Part shown: piece after piece, positions 45,118 to 57,776 of the stretch
Numbering within the stretch: position 1 is the stretch's first letter
How the letters are laid out: each line of letters opens with the position of its first letter
Assembly: GCA_019722365.1 (NCBI GenBank)
Contig: JADFUC010000036.1
Span: 167,423-231,422 of the forward strand
Length of the DNA: 64,000 bases
Direction of reading: 5' to 3'
DNA from: Lithospermum erythrorhizon
Taxonomy: Eukaryota; Streptophyta; Magnoliopsida; Boraginales; Boraginaceae
Program-made: the position numbers and the translations under genes
Notes under the pieces: generated by a model
Databases searched by the model: none
Told to the model about the DNA's origin: nothing
What the model saw: only the letters and a program-made list of their open reading frames with translations

Positions 45118-46740
45118 ATTTACGTTAGCACTCAATATAATTGTATGTCTTGAAGAGTATAAATATGAATGTATAAATGCATGTTCATGTATGTGAACTA
45201 AACATAACATGTATGTGAACTAAACATATGAGAGCGAGGGACGTATGTACTCTAAAAGAAATAGATTTAAATATTCTAAGAAAGATGCTTCCAGCACATA
45301 CAGCTTATCATTAATTGAAATACATATACATAAATAAAGGAGCTACTTCTACTAAAGGGGGGATGATTGTATATGATTGAACTGAAAAGCTAAGCAACTC
45401 TAAGAATTAATGAATTATACTAAAGTTGCTGATGGCCAAGAGAGCATAGACGGCCTATCTATGCAGTGCATATATAAATGAATAATTTCGACAAAAGTAG
45501 CATATATAATCATTAGTATGTTGGAATCATTAGTGGCATACGTGGGTGGTCTTCGTATACAATATATTACTCCATCAAATAAAAATTGTACAATCTAATT
45601 TTCAATTATCAAATTAACAAATTTTTAAACTTTAATGTTGACAATAATAATACAATTTTCGAGCTGAATCCAAAGTAATCATGATAGTTCACCCCATCAA
45701 ACTATTAAAAGTATTTCAATTTGAGGATTGTTGGAATTATGTCTTGAATCAAGAAGCTTTGGATTTTTCTAGAAGAATCAAAATGCTCTAGGAATCATCT
45801 GCAAGAATTAATTAGTAAAATTTCAATTAAGGAAAGAAATCGGGAATATTCTGAAAGTATTAAATGCTATTTTAGAATCATCAAGGAAATAAACGAGTTT
45901 TCCGCAGCCTCTACTCATCGCCAGGCGCCTAATTCAATTAAGGCATGTTCCGTAAGCCCAATTAATCAATTAAGACATGTTTCAGGTGGCTTTTTCTCCA
46001 AGATCAAGAGGATCAGAAGTAATCTTTCAAAACTTGCTTAAGTGAATATTGGCCATTAGATTAAGTGTTTAATGATCAATTTGATCTAATGGATATGATG
46101 AAACAGGGGTGTAATGGTCACTTACGTCTAATTCTAATAATACTTCTCTCACTTTAAATTCGGAGCTGAATTGAACACATTCCAGGATTTTAACCATGAC
46201 GTAAAATAGGGAAAGTTAAGGGGTTACTCGGTACACACGCACGAAGATTGTTGTTTGTTGGCTCATTTGCAATATTATCTTCATCATTCCTTTTATTCAT
46301 TTAAATTGTTAGCCATTTATTCTAATTTTTTACTCTTTCACTTGATTTCACACTTTTAAATTTATATTATTTTATATATATTCTATAACTTATATTTTAT
46401 TTCTATGATTCTTTGAAGTTACTATAATTTTTAACTTTTACTATTTCTTTTATCAAGTTTTATTTTTTTTTTATTATGTTTATTTATTTCATTTTATCAA
46501 GTTTTTCTATTGACATGTTCAAGAAATTTATATAATTTAGTTGTATTTTGGAATTAGATAAGTAATTTTTATCGTTGGGTGGTTGTATTTTATTTTTATT
46601 TATTATGTTCATTTTTTGAATGATTATTGAATTAAATTAATCTTTATTTTATACATTTGATTGTAGTATTTATGGGCAAAAAATTTATGTAAAACTAATA
46701 TTAATCTATTAAAATATTAATTTAAAATTTAATTAATAAT
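45118..46740. other. MYB upstream region and spacer
   Basis: The MYB promoter presumably lies just above 45117. 45720-46200 has TE-like wording with internal near-repeats (CAATTAAGGCATGTTCCG and CAATTAAGACATGTTTCAG near 45940-45985). No gene was seen. Confidence 0.4.
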
Positions 46741-46759
46741 AATTTATCATTTTTGTTAG

Positions 46760-47370
46760 GGTTTGGTTATATGCTTTAACTTAATTTAGCAATTATTCAT
46801 TGAGGATGGTTATGAAAATTTGAACATTTAATGGTTGTATGTTTAAACTAAATTTTATTACTTTTCAACATTTTTTTTACTTTATTTCTCTTACATTTTC
46901 TTTAATCAGATTAACCAATTTCATCATTGGATGGCTGTATTTTATTTATATATATTTTTTTTCTATGATTTGTTAACAACTTTATATTTGTTGAATATTT
47001 TGGTTATATTTTTAGAATTAAAATAACCATTATTTCTTGAGTATGATAATGAAAAACTAAATATAATATATGATTAAATTAACAATAACTTACTATTTTT
47101 TTGTGCTTTTGGTTGTATTTATTGTATTAAAGTAGCCATTATTTTTCGAGTATGGTAATGAAAACTAAATATGACATATATCACTGTATTAATAATAAGT
47201 AATCATTTTGTGACCACTTTTGTTCTACTTTTCAAGTTAAAGTAACCTTAATTTGAGAGGATGGTAATGAAAAACTAAATAAGTAAATATGACACCCTTA
47301 ATAATTAACCATTTATTGCATATTTTGGTTGTAATTTTTTAGTTAAAATAACCCTTTTTTGTTAAGGATG
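46760..47370. repeat. Degenerate tandem array, unit about 108 bp
   Basis: The phrase TTTTGGTTGTATTT, then TTAAAATAACCATTATT, then GAGTATGGTAATGAAAACTA recurs with drift. TGGTT anchors lie at 47001, 47110, 47221 (as TGTTC) and 47326, so spacings are 109, 111 and 105. A weaker copy starts near 46764. Very AT-rich and noncoding. Confidence 0.65.
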
Positions 47371-47751
47371 TTAAAAAATACAACCAACGCTTTATAAAAA
47401 TAGTTAATTGTGATAATTTAATTCTAAATTAATTGTTAATTATTTAATTTTAGTTTTACATAGATTTGATATCCATCATAGATGAATAATAGTTAGTTTA
47501 ATCTTAAAATATAACCAAAATGTAAAAAAAAAATGAATACTTCGATACATATGGAAAAGAAAATAACAAATTAAAGAAACCTTATAAAATAATAATGAAG
47601 ATTTAAATATTTCATAGGTTCAATAAATCATAAATAATTAAATATAATTTTAATATGAAATTAAAACTTGTGAAAAAATATTTATGAATTAAATAAATGA
47701 AAAATAAGTGATAATAAGGCTGACCGGTCCTGGATTTGAACATATCCGGTC

Positions 47752-47820
47752 ATGTGGCCTAATTGGTAAGATAGTTGCGCTCTTCCATGGAGGTTGCGTG
47801 TTCGAGTCTCCTTAGTGCCA
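47752..47820 (+). repeat. tRNA-like sequence, probable SINE head
   Basis: TGGCCTAATTGG (47755-47766) resembles an A box and GTTCGAGTC (47800-47808) a B box, about 44 bases apart, as in pol III promoters. T-stem and acceptor-stem pairing are poor, so it is not a working tRNA. TGACCGG (47721) and CCGGTCA (47746) form a 7-bp inverted repeat just before it. A tRNA-derived SINE or tRNA pseudogene fits best. Confidence 0.45.
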
Positions 47821-47834
47821 ATGTTTTCTCTGTG

Positions 47835-47968
47835 ATTTAATATGGAGCATTAAAATTAAAAATAAAAACAACATGTAAAATTACTATCCTATCCTTCTTA
47901 AGCACCATACTTGAATAAATCTTGTAATTTAATATGAAGTATTAAAATTAAAAATAAAAACAACATGT
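47835..47968. repeat. 42-bp direct repeat, 92-bp period
   Basis: A 42-base phrase beginning ATTTAATATG and ending AACAACATGT occurs at 47835-47876 and 47927-47968 with one or two changes. Confidence 0.9.
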
Positions 47969-48066
47969 TTCCTAAGCCATAAAATCTTAAATAAATCATG
48001 GCGGCACAAAAGGGGCTCCTTCAATTGTTAGTGTGAGAGCTGTTAGAAAATGTATTCAAATTGATT

Positions 48067-48237
48067 TACTCCCTCCTTCCCTAAAAAAGATGTATTTTAT
48101 TTGGCACAAAGGTTTACAAAAATTTGAATTCATCTCAGAATCCAAATTTTTTTTCCAATTTTTTAAACTAAATAAGAACCAATTAAGAAATTTCCATTTT
48201 AGGAAAATGTCCCTATCAATTAGGAATGGAGGGGGTA
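48067..48237. repeat. Stowaway-like MITE, 171 bp
   Basis: Begins TACTCCCTCCTTCCCTAA and ends TTAGGAATGGAGGGGGTA, which are near-perfect inverted complements inside TA duplications. Size and ends fit Stowaway. The 70-codon frame crossing it is not a gene. Confidence 0.8.
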
Positions 48238-48275
48238 TTTGTTAATAGTTTGAGGGGTAGATGAATTTAGCCCTT

Positions 48276-48447
48276 AAAATAAATAGAGTTCAAAATTTAA
48301 AAAATTAATTATTGAAATTCAAAACTAGACATACTTTTGTGGGATGTATATAATATTAATTAAAATAAATAGAGTTTAAAATTAAAAAAAATTAATTATT
48401 GAAATTCAAAACTATACATACTTTTGTGGGATGTATATAGTATTAAT
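48276..48447. repeat. 86-bp tandem duplication
   Basis: Two adjacent copies (48276-48361, 48362-48447) beginning AAAATAAATAGAGTT and ending near ATATTAATT, differing by only a few bases, so the duplication is fairly recent. Confidence 0.9.
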
Positions 48448-49429
48448 TAATTATAATATTGTATTTGTCTTCACAGGCCGGACTTCCTTATTATTGGTTC
48501 TTGCCTTTTATTTTAGAAAAGAAGAAAAATCATGGAGTTCGATTATATGATTCCATGGTCCCTCTCTAGCTGGCCACTTCATTTTTTGACGTTGGCTGCG
48601 GTCTTATCTTCTTCAATGAGTTCATTACATAAATTAACTTAAAAGGCAAAATGGGAGATGCCTAAGCTAGATTATAAACTTGCTAAAGATTACCAGGTTT
48701 GGATTTACCTGACGAGCTACTTAGCTAAACCTCATATACTCTTAATCCATCTATTAATAAAACATAGGTAGCATATGGTTTTTTTTTTTCAAACGATAAT
48801 AATTAAAAATTACATACGATATCATACAACAATTGAATTAGAAATTACACGTAGGAAATTAATCATCTAAGAGGGATCGAGCCAAAATCTATAACTACGT
48901 AGAGCTACATCAGGACTCAAGCCCAGAGGCTAAATACCTTTAGTGGTAGCATATGGTTATGGGAAATGGAAATTAAGTCTATCACCATTTGATTTGTGAG
49001 ATACTAGTATTATTTGTATTTTAATCCTAAATAGTTATATTATTATAAATTAATTTCAAAAGTGACTGAGTAATATTCACAGTATTAAATCTAACTAATG
49101 GAACATTTAAACTTGGATTGAAAAAGTCATTAAGGTGTACTTTTGGAGAACACTTATAATTTAAATAATTTTTTTTGATAAATTTTTATTTTCATTTGTA
49201 TCCCAACAGGGTTATTTAAAATATAAAATTATGTCCGAAAGAAAAGGTAAAAAAGCTAAAAATGAGCACTTAAAAGCTTATAACTTGAAACCCGAAAGCA
49301 GTTACTCTTGTTGACAGGTCTTATTTGGTCAACTTCTTCGGACCCTCTGATCGATTCCGCACAAAATAATTTGATGATCGGACGAGTCATGACAACAGGA
49401 AGGCTAGGAGCTTAAAATTCGGCATAAAC
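48448..49429. other. AT-rich spacer
   Basis: No gene or recognisable element; the T-run near 48779-48790 is a simple homopolymer. Confidence 0.4.
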
Positions 49430-50340
49430 AGTATATCTTTGAGAAATTTTGTAGGAACTTGTCGAAACCTGAAATTAGGCTTCACTTTATATTCGCCGGA
49501 GGTGGTTGATGGTAAGGCGGTGGTAGAAATGTAAGTCATTAGATGTTACATGCCGGACGCTTAAATCGTTGGAAGTAAATCGGTATGGCTATGTGATGGG
49601 CACTAACCCTAGTTTTGGGGCTATTGAAAATTATGCTCGAACTAGGTGGGAGGAATTTGGGTTTGAGAAATGCTTTAAGTGACATACGGTCTTCTTTTTA
49701 CCAATTTGAAAGCAGAGGAGGCAATCTTTATGCTTAGGACATTGGATATTTCCTTTCAAATATCATTAGTGTTGAGAAACTTGAATGCTTTTTTTTTTTG
49801 AGGCTGAAATTTGGAGAGGAAAGGGAGTGGCGAAAATACATGTGGGTGGAATTCGATTTCTGGAGTCTTGGGTTAGAGCGAGGAGATGTTTAGTAAGATT
49901 GGGAGTTATGTTTAAGTGTTTAGTTGTTCTGAGATGGTGCTAAGTAAGATTGTACTAGGAGTTTCATGCAAAGTTGTATGCGGAGGAGTGGATCGGTGAG
50001 AGATTTTCATTAATGCGGCCCCGGTGGATGAGTGTGGGCGAGTCTTTAGAGGCATTGGTAATGAGTGGATTCACGAAGTGTAGTCATTGTGTGTTTGGTC
50101 ATGATTCAACACTTATAGGTTTAGAGGGAAGGTAAGTATTGGAGGAGGTACTTGAGGAAGAGGCTTGAGGCAGGAGCCAAGGTTGTTGAATCAGAGGCTG
50201 AGTAGTGCAGGTGTGAATTGATAATGAGAAATAACAGAATTTTTATGGAGTTTTAAGTATGAGTAGTATTACTCCACTTAAAAACTTAGGCTTCGAACAC
50301 AAACCAGAGACAGAGATTGTATAATAGTTTGAAGTACTAG
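49430..50340 (+). pseudogene. LINE ORF1 remnant (DUF4283-type)
   Basis: With one stop tolerated, 49590-49700 reads YVMGTNPSFGAIENYARTRW, then EEFGFEKCFK; MLRTLDISFQIS follows near 49730-49770. This is the pattern of the DUF4283 domain in ORF1 of plant L1-type LINEs. Near 50070-50115, CSHCVFGHDSTL fits the zinc-knuckle that follows it. Frames are broken. It lies on the same strand as the endonuclease piece at 61286-61690. Confidence 0.6.
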
Positions 50341-50346
50341 AAAAAG

Positions 50347-51128
50347 TGAACTACCCAGACGAATGGCCCAGGTTAATCGTCAATGTCAATCTGGAGTTGA
50401 AACAAAAGTAAAATACACAAAGTAAAGAGCACACAAAATAGTAACCGATTCGAGGTAAAACTAGATATAGGCAGGTTGCCCAAGAAGAAATTTTCAACTA
50501 TCCACGATTTAGAGTTATTCTAGTGGGACTTACACAAATGATCCACATTTCGTGGCATACAACTAACTACTATAGGGAATTAAATCTAGGGATCCGCACC
50601 TAACGCTTTCTCCCTCGTCAGCCTTAGCCAAGTGTTCGATTTATACAAAGAAATGGGAGCTCTTGAGGATTATGACAAGGAGTTATAACAATTAAATGCG
50701 TTAGTTTTAGAAGACTATAAATTCACCATTAGTCACACATACAAGGCACAGTAAACATACTATTTCAATTTGCGACGATGTTGTTTTGATTAAATTATCT
50801 TACGATTAAATTCGCTTCTTGAATTTAACATCAATATGGGGTAGCTGAGAATCACACAGGGTTTGGTCTATAGCATGGAAAGGTATTTGATGAAGATCCA
50901 TGCCTTCGCTAAGTAAGCAGTCTACCAAACTCAGCAGCATGCTACTATTGCTTGAATATCGGCAGGCCATCTTAGGATCTTTGATAGATAGTAAATCTTA
51001 TTTACGGAATCATCGAGGCCATTGTTGACACAACCCGAACCACTTCATTGTTTTAACAACGTCGAGTATAATCCATACGCTCCATACGTGGCATTGTCAT
51101 TAAGCGATGGCATAGAAAACTTCATCCA
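50347..51128 (-). repeat. 3' LTR of the SIRE-like element
   Basis: Shares long stretches with 57777-58592, for example GGGACTTACACAAATGATCC followed by ACATTTCGTG, and GAGTATAATCCATACGCTCC followed by ATACGTGGCATTGTC. Exact right edge is uncertain by several tens of bases. Confidence 0.75.
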
Positions 51129-51379
51129 ACCACGCACTAACAAACTCCCGTTTGGGTAAGTTTTCATAGGCAATCTATCGCGAAAATGAGAAGCCGGACA
51201 AACCGCAGTGTTAAAACATGCAGTTGAAACCATCGGTGTCGGATAGACCCACCCATTGAAGCGCAAGTAGGAAATCCAAAACAACAATAAAAAAAAGTAT
51301 TAGTTAGTGACTCCCCTGTTGTCTAAAAAATCTGGACCCAAAGGCACGAAAAATAAGCTGTGCGTGAGAGTCGAGGGGG

Positions 51380-53300
51380 TCAGAACTCAGGGGTGGAAGG
51401 ATCAGCAGAAGCATTGACAGATGGATTGACTCTGGCCCTAAGAGCACCAATCTTGGTTCGCAACTCCGAGGCACGTACAGTCTTGGCTTGGATCTCTGCT
51501 TCAACCAATCTCAGCTCATCCTCGCTGGGAGCTGCAATGACAACACGGCGACATTCCGCTTCGGTGCAGGGTTCAGAGGACTCAGAAGCACTCACATTGA
51601 CATCCACCGCGCCGCGTTTACTTTCATGAGCATCGTATGATTTAGAACTTAGTCTTTACGTACCATTCTCACTTGTTCGGAACATCGGGATGCGAGAGAT
51701 AAGCAGTGGAAATAAGGCTTAAACCAGGTAGGCCAGTTCGCCCTAAGCCAGCATGATCGCCCACTTGATCAAAAATGATGCTTTCAATATTCAACACATG
51801 CTCAAGGCCCATCACAAATAACATTAACTTTGCCAAAATCTCAAACAAAATTTGTATTATTTGAAATAGGGACAAGATTAGCAGTGGGCTGTGAGGAGGC
51901 AGGCATGCAGGCTTAAAGATGAAGCCACAATTGCCACTTTTGGCCGGCCAAACCCCTTGAGATCACCCCCCACTTTGTTCCTCCATGATATGTCGAGCTT
52001 GAGGTAACACGGTGAACGCCCCGTCCTTGAGTATGTGCTTGTTGATATCAGTGGGACTAAATTTGAAAATATTACAGCGGTTTTCACTTATGATACATGA
52101 GTCCACAGTTCGGTGATTTCGTAGAGACAGGGCAGCAAATGAATTCCATAACACCAATTGTGGTAATGAGGCCCAATGTCACTTCATCAGTGAAAGCCAC
52201 CTTCTTAAAGAATATCGATGTAGGTTTTGAGATTATTGTAGGTGGCCTAAATAGAAAATATCTTAGGAAGAGTGTTTCCTTGCACACAAACTTCCACTAA
52301 GCGGCATGCTCTTCCACCAAAAACAACACCAGCGTCGCCTCAACTTTCGCTGAAGCGATCCTCTGTTGTTGATTCGATTTCGAGTCATTGACTCCTTAAT
52401 TTGCCGCCCCAAGGAACTTCCATGTCCACTTGCATATCTCGAGAGGATTAAAATCAACGTCATCAATCCCTGACTTCTCACCACTTCGAAGTGCTCTTAG
52501 AGAGGAAATCTCAATCCCCTTTCTTTTCTTGGAGACAAACTTTGTACTCTTTTCCTCGGCACTTCGCTTCCCTTTTCTACTTCTCTCCTCTTTCCACCAG
52601 ACTTTTCTTACATGAGTTAACTTAGTCAGCAACTTCATCGGGGTTGGAAAGAAGCTTAAGCTAAACCTAACTTCTCTTTTAACTTTCTAAAGTGCAGTGG
52701 CCAGCCCTAGTTCTTCTTTTACTAGCAGTCGATGATACAACCACAATGTCATCATCTTCTTCCTCAGTAGCAGGCGGAGGAGTCTGTTTTCGAACAAATT
52801 TCACAGGAGCCCCCTGTTTGTGCAGTACTCTCTTGATTCTACCACCTTTCTTCTTAGACAGAAATTTTGCTAAGGTTGGCTCTTTAGAGGACTGAGTATC
52901 ATCAGTTATAGGCCCAGACTCATAAGAGGGGTTTAACAGGTGGATTAACCTCAACTGTCGTCATCCTTGGTTCAACTTCAATAGGCTTGTCTTATTAGAG
53001 TGGACTCATATTCGGGGCTTTAGGAGTGTCACTAGATTTGACTTGACCCTCTACATTGCCACTTTTATCATAAAAATCCGAACTTGGGTTGTAATTCTTA
53101 CCGGGATTATTGACAGTTGGAGACCTTGGTATATTTTGCATGTCACTTGTGACACTACTTCAACATGATAAATCAGCATGGGGTGGTTGAGTTTCTCCTT
53201 CCGGCGACACTTATTGGAAGAACAACTGTGAAGAGAACCGACCACCCAAGTTCGATGCGTGTTCTCTTCTTGCTTCCTAGTGCCTTGCGGAATTAACGAG
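51380..53300 (-). pseudogene. Env-like third ORF of the SIRE-like element, broken
   Basis: Minus-strand frames at 52679-52954 (basic and acidic tracts: RIKRVLHKQGAPVKFVRKQ, EEEDDDIVVVSS), 52396-52638 (KRKGIEISSL, DFNPLEICKWTW) and 51380-51607 (a charged helical segment with LRLVEAEIQAKTVRASELRT, coiled-coil-like) lie in the order expected for the env-like or 'putative plant transposon protein' ORF found downstream of pol in SIRE/Maximus elements. Stops and shifts separate them. Function of this ORF in plants is unknown. Confidence 0.5.
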
Positions 53301-53460
53301 AGTATTCAAAATTTTTGTTTTGAGGAGGCTTTGAAAGTAAAATTTTTGGAAGAGATTCTGAGATTTGAATGTGAGAGTTTTGAGAATTGTGATGTAAAAG
53401 TGTGTGTGTTTTCTTGGTTTAGTGGTTGAGTGGAGAGAGAAAAAATGCCAATACTGCGTT

Positions 53461-55912
53461 TCACGAAAAATTTACGTTAAAGAGATTATTTCCACATGTC
53501 TCCAGATGTGCTCTTCCTGCAGGTGTTTCACCTTGATCGGCGTCATGATATCCCTCTGAGGTATTAGTGTCAGATATTATAGGCATGATTATGTACACTT
53601 GCGTGTTGAGAATTCTCTTGAAAAGATTTAGGTAGCTTTCTTTGGGATTTGTTTGATATCTTACACACACGCCGCGGAGTGAAGCTATATCCGGCCGACT
53701 TGCGGTGAGATAAAATGAGCTTAGATAAATGCTTACATGGGGCTAGCGTGACCGCCTTCCCATCCCGTCCTTGTGACTTTTAGGTAGAGGGGTTGCAAAA
53801 GGAGTTCTTTTGGTTTTAGAGGTCTCCAGTCCAAATTTCTTCATCATGTTCTTGGCATAATTCGCTTGAGAGATGAATATGCTATCTTCCATTTGATTGA
53901 TCTGGAACCCTAGAAAATATTTCAATTCTCCCACCGTACTAAATCCCTATTTCTGCGCAAATGCATTTGCGCAGGCTGTTTTGCAAGGGGTGGTTTGACA
54001 CTCCTCCGAACACTATGTCATCAACATAAATTTGAGCCACTATCATTTTGGTTCTTTTCCTGCTGATGAGCAGTATTATCAACTCCCACGCCGATTTGTA
54101 GCCAATGTTGAGTAGAAACACGATGAGTCTACGTATTGTACATAATTTTCATGGGGCTTGCTTTAGACCATATAGAGGCTTTCTTAAGTTTGTATACATG
54201 TGTTACGGATATTGAATATAAATAAACCCTTTTGGTTGTTCAAGCCCGAACTCCTCTTGAACTACCCACTTCATAAAGAAAAGAACTCTTGGCGTCCATA
54301 AAAATAATTTGAACTTTAAAGGCAGGGCAATGGATAGAAGCGGCCAAATTCTTGAAGTCGCTGGGGCAACATCTCCTCCGTCTAATTTCGCCGATCTATG
54401 GCCATCTAGCCAAGCGGCTAACCTAGCTTTGTTTTCTTGTAATATTTCGGACTGCATCCATTTTGTTCTTGAAAAGAAATCACTTGGAGTGCCTATGACG
54501 TGCGCCCCGGGTGGTGCTTGGAACAGTTTCCGCATCATTCGCCCATCAAGCTGAATGAGTTCTTCTTGGATGGTAAATAAATTTTCGTCAAATGCTTAGC
54601 AGATTTTACATCCTTGGTTCTACTTTAGAGATTGAAACATGTTTCGCCGAGTAATCTGCCCATCATAAATAGTCAGAAACTTTGTCCTTAGCACCCTTGT
54701 GGTTATACGCGATCAAGTTCTCCACGTAATATGTTAAGCATGATGGTCTTTTTGAATCTGGCCGGCGGATTCAAATTCCATTCAATATGAAATATACGAT
54801 TTGTCCCCGTTTCTCACCTTTAGTGAGTGGCAGATGGATTATTATGTGGTATATCTTTAAGAGATCATTTCACTTTCAGCCATATGGCAGGTTAAAAGTT
54901 TGTTGTATGCACTCTTGTTCTGGTACCCAAAGATTCCTTCATCGGCTTGGTACGTCAGATTGCACTTCGATTCTCTCCAATCAGATGTAACCACCTTGGC
55001 TCCAAGGCCAAGAAAGTAGTGCACATTTGGTTTCTGCCTCTCACTTCGTTATCTGAAGTAGAATGAGTACGGCTGAGTGACACGGTTGTGAATATGACAA
55101 GCCGTATTCTGACCTACTTTAAAAGGTACAGCCAGAGTAATTCCTTGGCATCTAACATATTTCTAGCCGTCTCTTAGGTGTTGATTCTTCCGCGCACCAA
55201 GATCCCGTTACGTTGAGGGAGTGATTGGAGGCGAGAGGAGTATTCACTTGTTTGAATCTTTCCAAGGTATGAAGAACTTGAAATTCGAATTCTTCCGTGA
55301 TCACTTGAATCACGAGAATGTTAGCTTCTTTTTCTCTTTGAATACGTGTTGCCGAGGGGCTTTGAGCCATCGAGGTCTCGGATTTTCTTTAAAGAAATTG
55401 ACATTAATGCTAGAAAAATCATCAGCCTTAAGCGAATACATACTTCCTTCATACTTTATGCTTTCTACGCATGGGTCCGTTAAATCCGTAATGCGAGTTC
55501 GACACCAGTAGTGACCACTGGTGCATAGCCCATTTGAAATTTGGGATACTTTCAGTTCTTGCCTATACGAAATTCTCCACAAACTCTTTCCTGGCCAAAA
55601 GGTGGCGATCGCGTCTGACATTTCTTGAGATTAGGCTGAATATTAGAATAATTGGTGTGTCCAAGTCTTTTGTGCCGTAGTTCCACGTCTCCCTTGAACT
55701 CGACTAGATAAGATGTACGAGATGGTGTCGGAGATAACAATTATACGTAGGGTGATCTCGACTCCCACTTGCATGATGAGATCATTATTTTGGTTGCTTA
55801 CCTTTGCGTATTTTGTGAAGGCAACCTTTAAACCATTGTCACAAAGTTGACTAATGCTGAAAATTAATTTGCCGTGAGTCACTTGACTAACAAAACTCTT
55901 GAGATTGGGCAA
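53461..55912 (-). pseudogene. Copia pol remnant (protease/integrase/RT/RNase H)
   Basis: Pre-integrase ISQLCDNGLKVAFTK near 55840; zinc-binding HKRLGHTNYSNIQ near 55670; integrase-core scraps near 55200-55330; reverse transcriptase QIYVDDIVFGG near 54010-54035, then KYFLGFQINQMEDSIFISQA near 53870-53925 and YAKNMMKKFGLET after it. VRYQTNPKESYLNLFKRIL near 53600-53660 and GYHDAD near 53550 are the start of RNase H, with an internal deletion. The parts are out of frame with each other. Confidence 0.75.
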
Positions 55913-56678
55913 TCCTTGACATTTGCTTGCTTACGCTTTGCCAATAATCTTTCCTTTTCACCTCCGCTGAAAGTTACAAGTGGGTTTTCCCTTTACGAAT
56001 CTTGGTTAGTTTTCTCATTCACAATCATGTGTCTAGAACAGGCATTTATCAAAGTACCGGCCGGTCCGTGCAGCTTTAAGAGATGTAAAACTTCATTGGC
56101 TCACCACGATTTCATACTTCCCATTTGCATTTAGGTAGAGAATGCTTGTTTTACTTTTCCATGAGATTTTATAACAATAAGGTGCTATGTGTCCCTTCTT
56201 TCACTTAATGATGACATCTCGATAATACTTTCCAGCGAGCTTGATTTGGTTGATTTCAGTGATAAACGTTCTTGCACCGGGGAATGCTATGTGGTTTAAG
56301 TTTCCATTATTAAAGCAATCACGAATTATCACCACACCTTTTTCCTTGCAACAAAATTTCATCCAAAATCGGAGTACTAGAATTCATCATGTTTATCCCT
56401 CTAACCATTCTTTCCAATTTATTTTCAAGGAAGTATCTCCAATTTGTGTTCCTCAACCACTTTCACCAATTCTTCATTCTTTTTCTTCAAGGCAGTTCTT
56501 TCAATTTCTCACGAGGCGTAGACATGAGTCGGTTGGACCAGCATCGAACAGTAATTGATAGTTTGTCATTAACTTCTTTTCGGTAAGTTCTTCCTGCGTC
56601 TATTTCGCGCTTCTCCAAGATGGCAGGTCATTGATAATGGGATTGTGATAGATTCTTGGACATCGTGAGTTGTCATTG

Positions 56679-56873
56679 CTACAAAGTTGCTAACCGTTGT
56701 TCTTTCTCCTCGCCTTCGTCGGTCTCTTCATGCAGAAAGGGTAGTATAGTAACTCTTAGGCCCTTATTGTAATTAGGACACTTTCGACTTGGATGTGACC
56801 AAATCATACGTATTCCTATATTGTATTCCCTTTGACTGATTAGTATTTGTTCCACTATTGCTAGATCCACCAA
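56679..56873 (-). pseudogene. Zinc-knuckle remnant of the copia gag
   Basis: CPNYNKGLRVTILPF followed by an acidic run matches the end of the CCHC knuckle and the acidic linker of SIRE-type gag; the first knuckle cysteines are lost to frameshift. Confidence 0.5.
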
Positions 56874-56972
56874 ATTTTGAATTTTTTCATCCTACATCAA
56901 TGCAATCGGTCAACCGTTCACAGTTATTACCTCCTACGAAAATACGGTTTCTTGTTGAACCTTTTTAGGGTT

Positions 56973-57494
56973 TTATTGAAATTTTGGCAGCCAATTCAGC
57001 GTACCGGCCCAGTTCTCCTCGCCATTTTCAGAGTTAGTAGCCTTTAGAGCTACTCCCTTTCCCTTAGCTGGTTCAACCAACCTCGAGTCGTCTAGAAGTG
57101 GGTGAGATTCCCAGTCGACTCGTAGAGCCCACTTAATAGATGAATCTTGAGCTGTGATAGGTACGTCGGCGTAGAGAGCGAATCTCTTAGGGAGGGTTCT
57201 CAGTACTTTTCTAACTAGCTTCTCGTTGCTCATCTTTTCTCCTAGGGAAAAAGACTCATTAGCTAGATCCTTTATCTTGGAGTTATAGATAGTGATTGTT
57301 TCATCCTCTTGCATCTTCAAATTCTCCCACTTGGTGGTAAGCTGCTGAAGTCTAGACATCCTTACTTTTAGAGTTCCTTCATAGGCAGTCTGTAAGATTT
57401 CCCATGCCTCCTTAGCCACCGTACATGAGCTAATAAGTTTAAAAACTTCTGGACTGACAACACAAAAGATAGCATTCAAGGAACACGGTTCCAC
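56973..57494 (-). pseudogene. Copia gag (UBN2-type) fragment
   Basis: A 173-codon open frame. EAWEILQTAYEGTLKVRMSR, LQQLTTKWENLKMQEDETI and EKLVRKVLRTLPKRF are the signature segments of the UBN2/retrotran_gag domain of copia elements. The true start lies upstream, beyond a frameshift. This is the best preserved coding piece of the element. It would form the capsid. Confidence 0.8.
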
Positions 57495-57776
57495 TAAGGG
57501 CGAAACCTGGCTTACATGTTAGTCGATCTTGTTCTTCTTTAACCACAAGAATTCCTTCATCATTAGTTTTACGTAGGCTCCGTTATCCGATGAGCACAGC
57601 ACCCATGTTCTTGTATCTCTTAGAGTCTCGAAAAGGCGGTCATCTTAGCTTTCCAATAGGGATAATTGGATCCATCAAGTCGAGGAAGGACGAGTAATTG
57701 AGCTTCCTACGGATTTACCTTCATTTAGTTCACCACAGTCTCACTCTCGATATGCTCGAGGTGCCGCTACGTGCAG

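Noticed and set aside
47752..47820. Functional tRNA gene
   Set aside because: A- and B-box-like motifs are present but the T-stem and acceptor stem do not pair, so it was kept only as a tRNA-like repeat.
51045..51287. 80-codon minus-strand frame
   Set aside because: Mostly inside and beside the SIRE-like LTR; the matching LTR at 58500 does not keep the frame.
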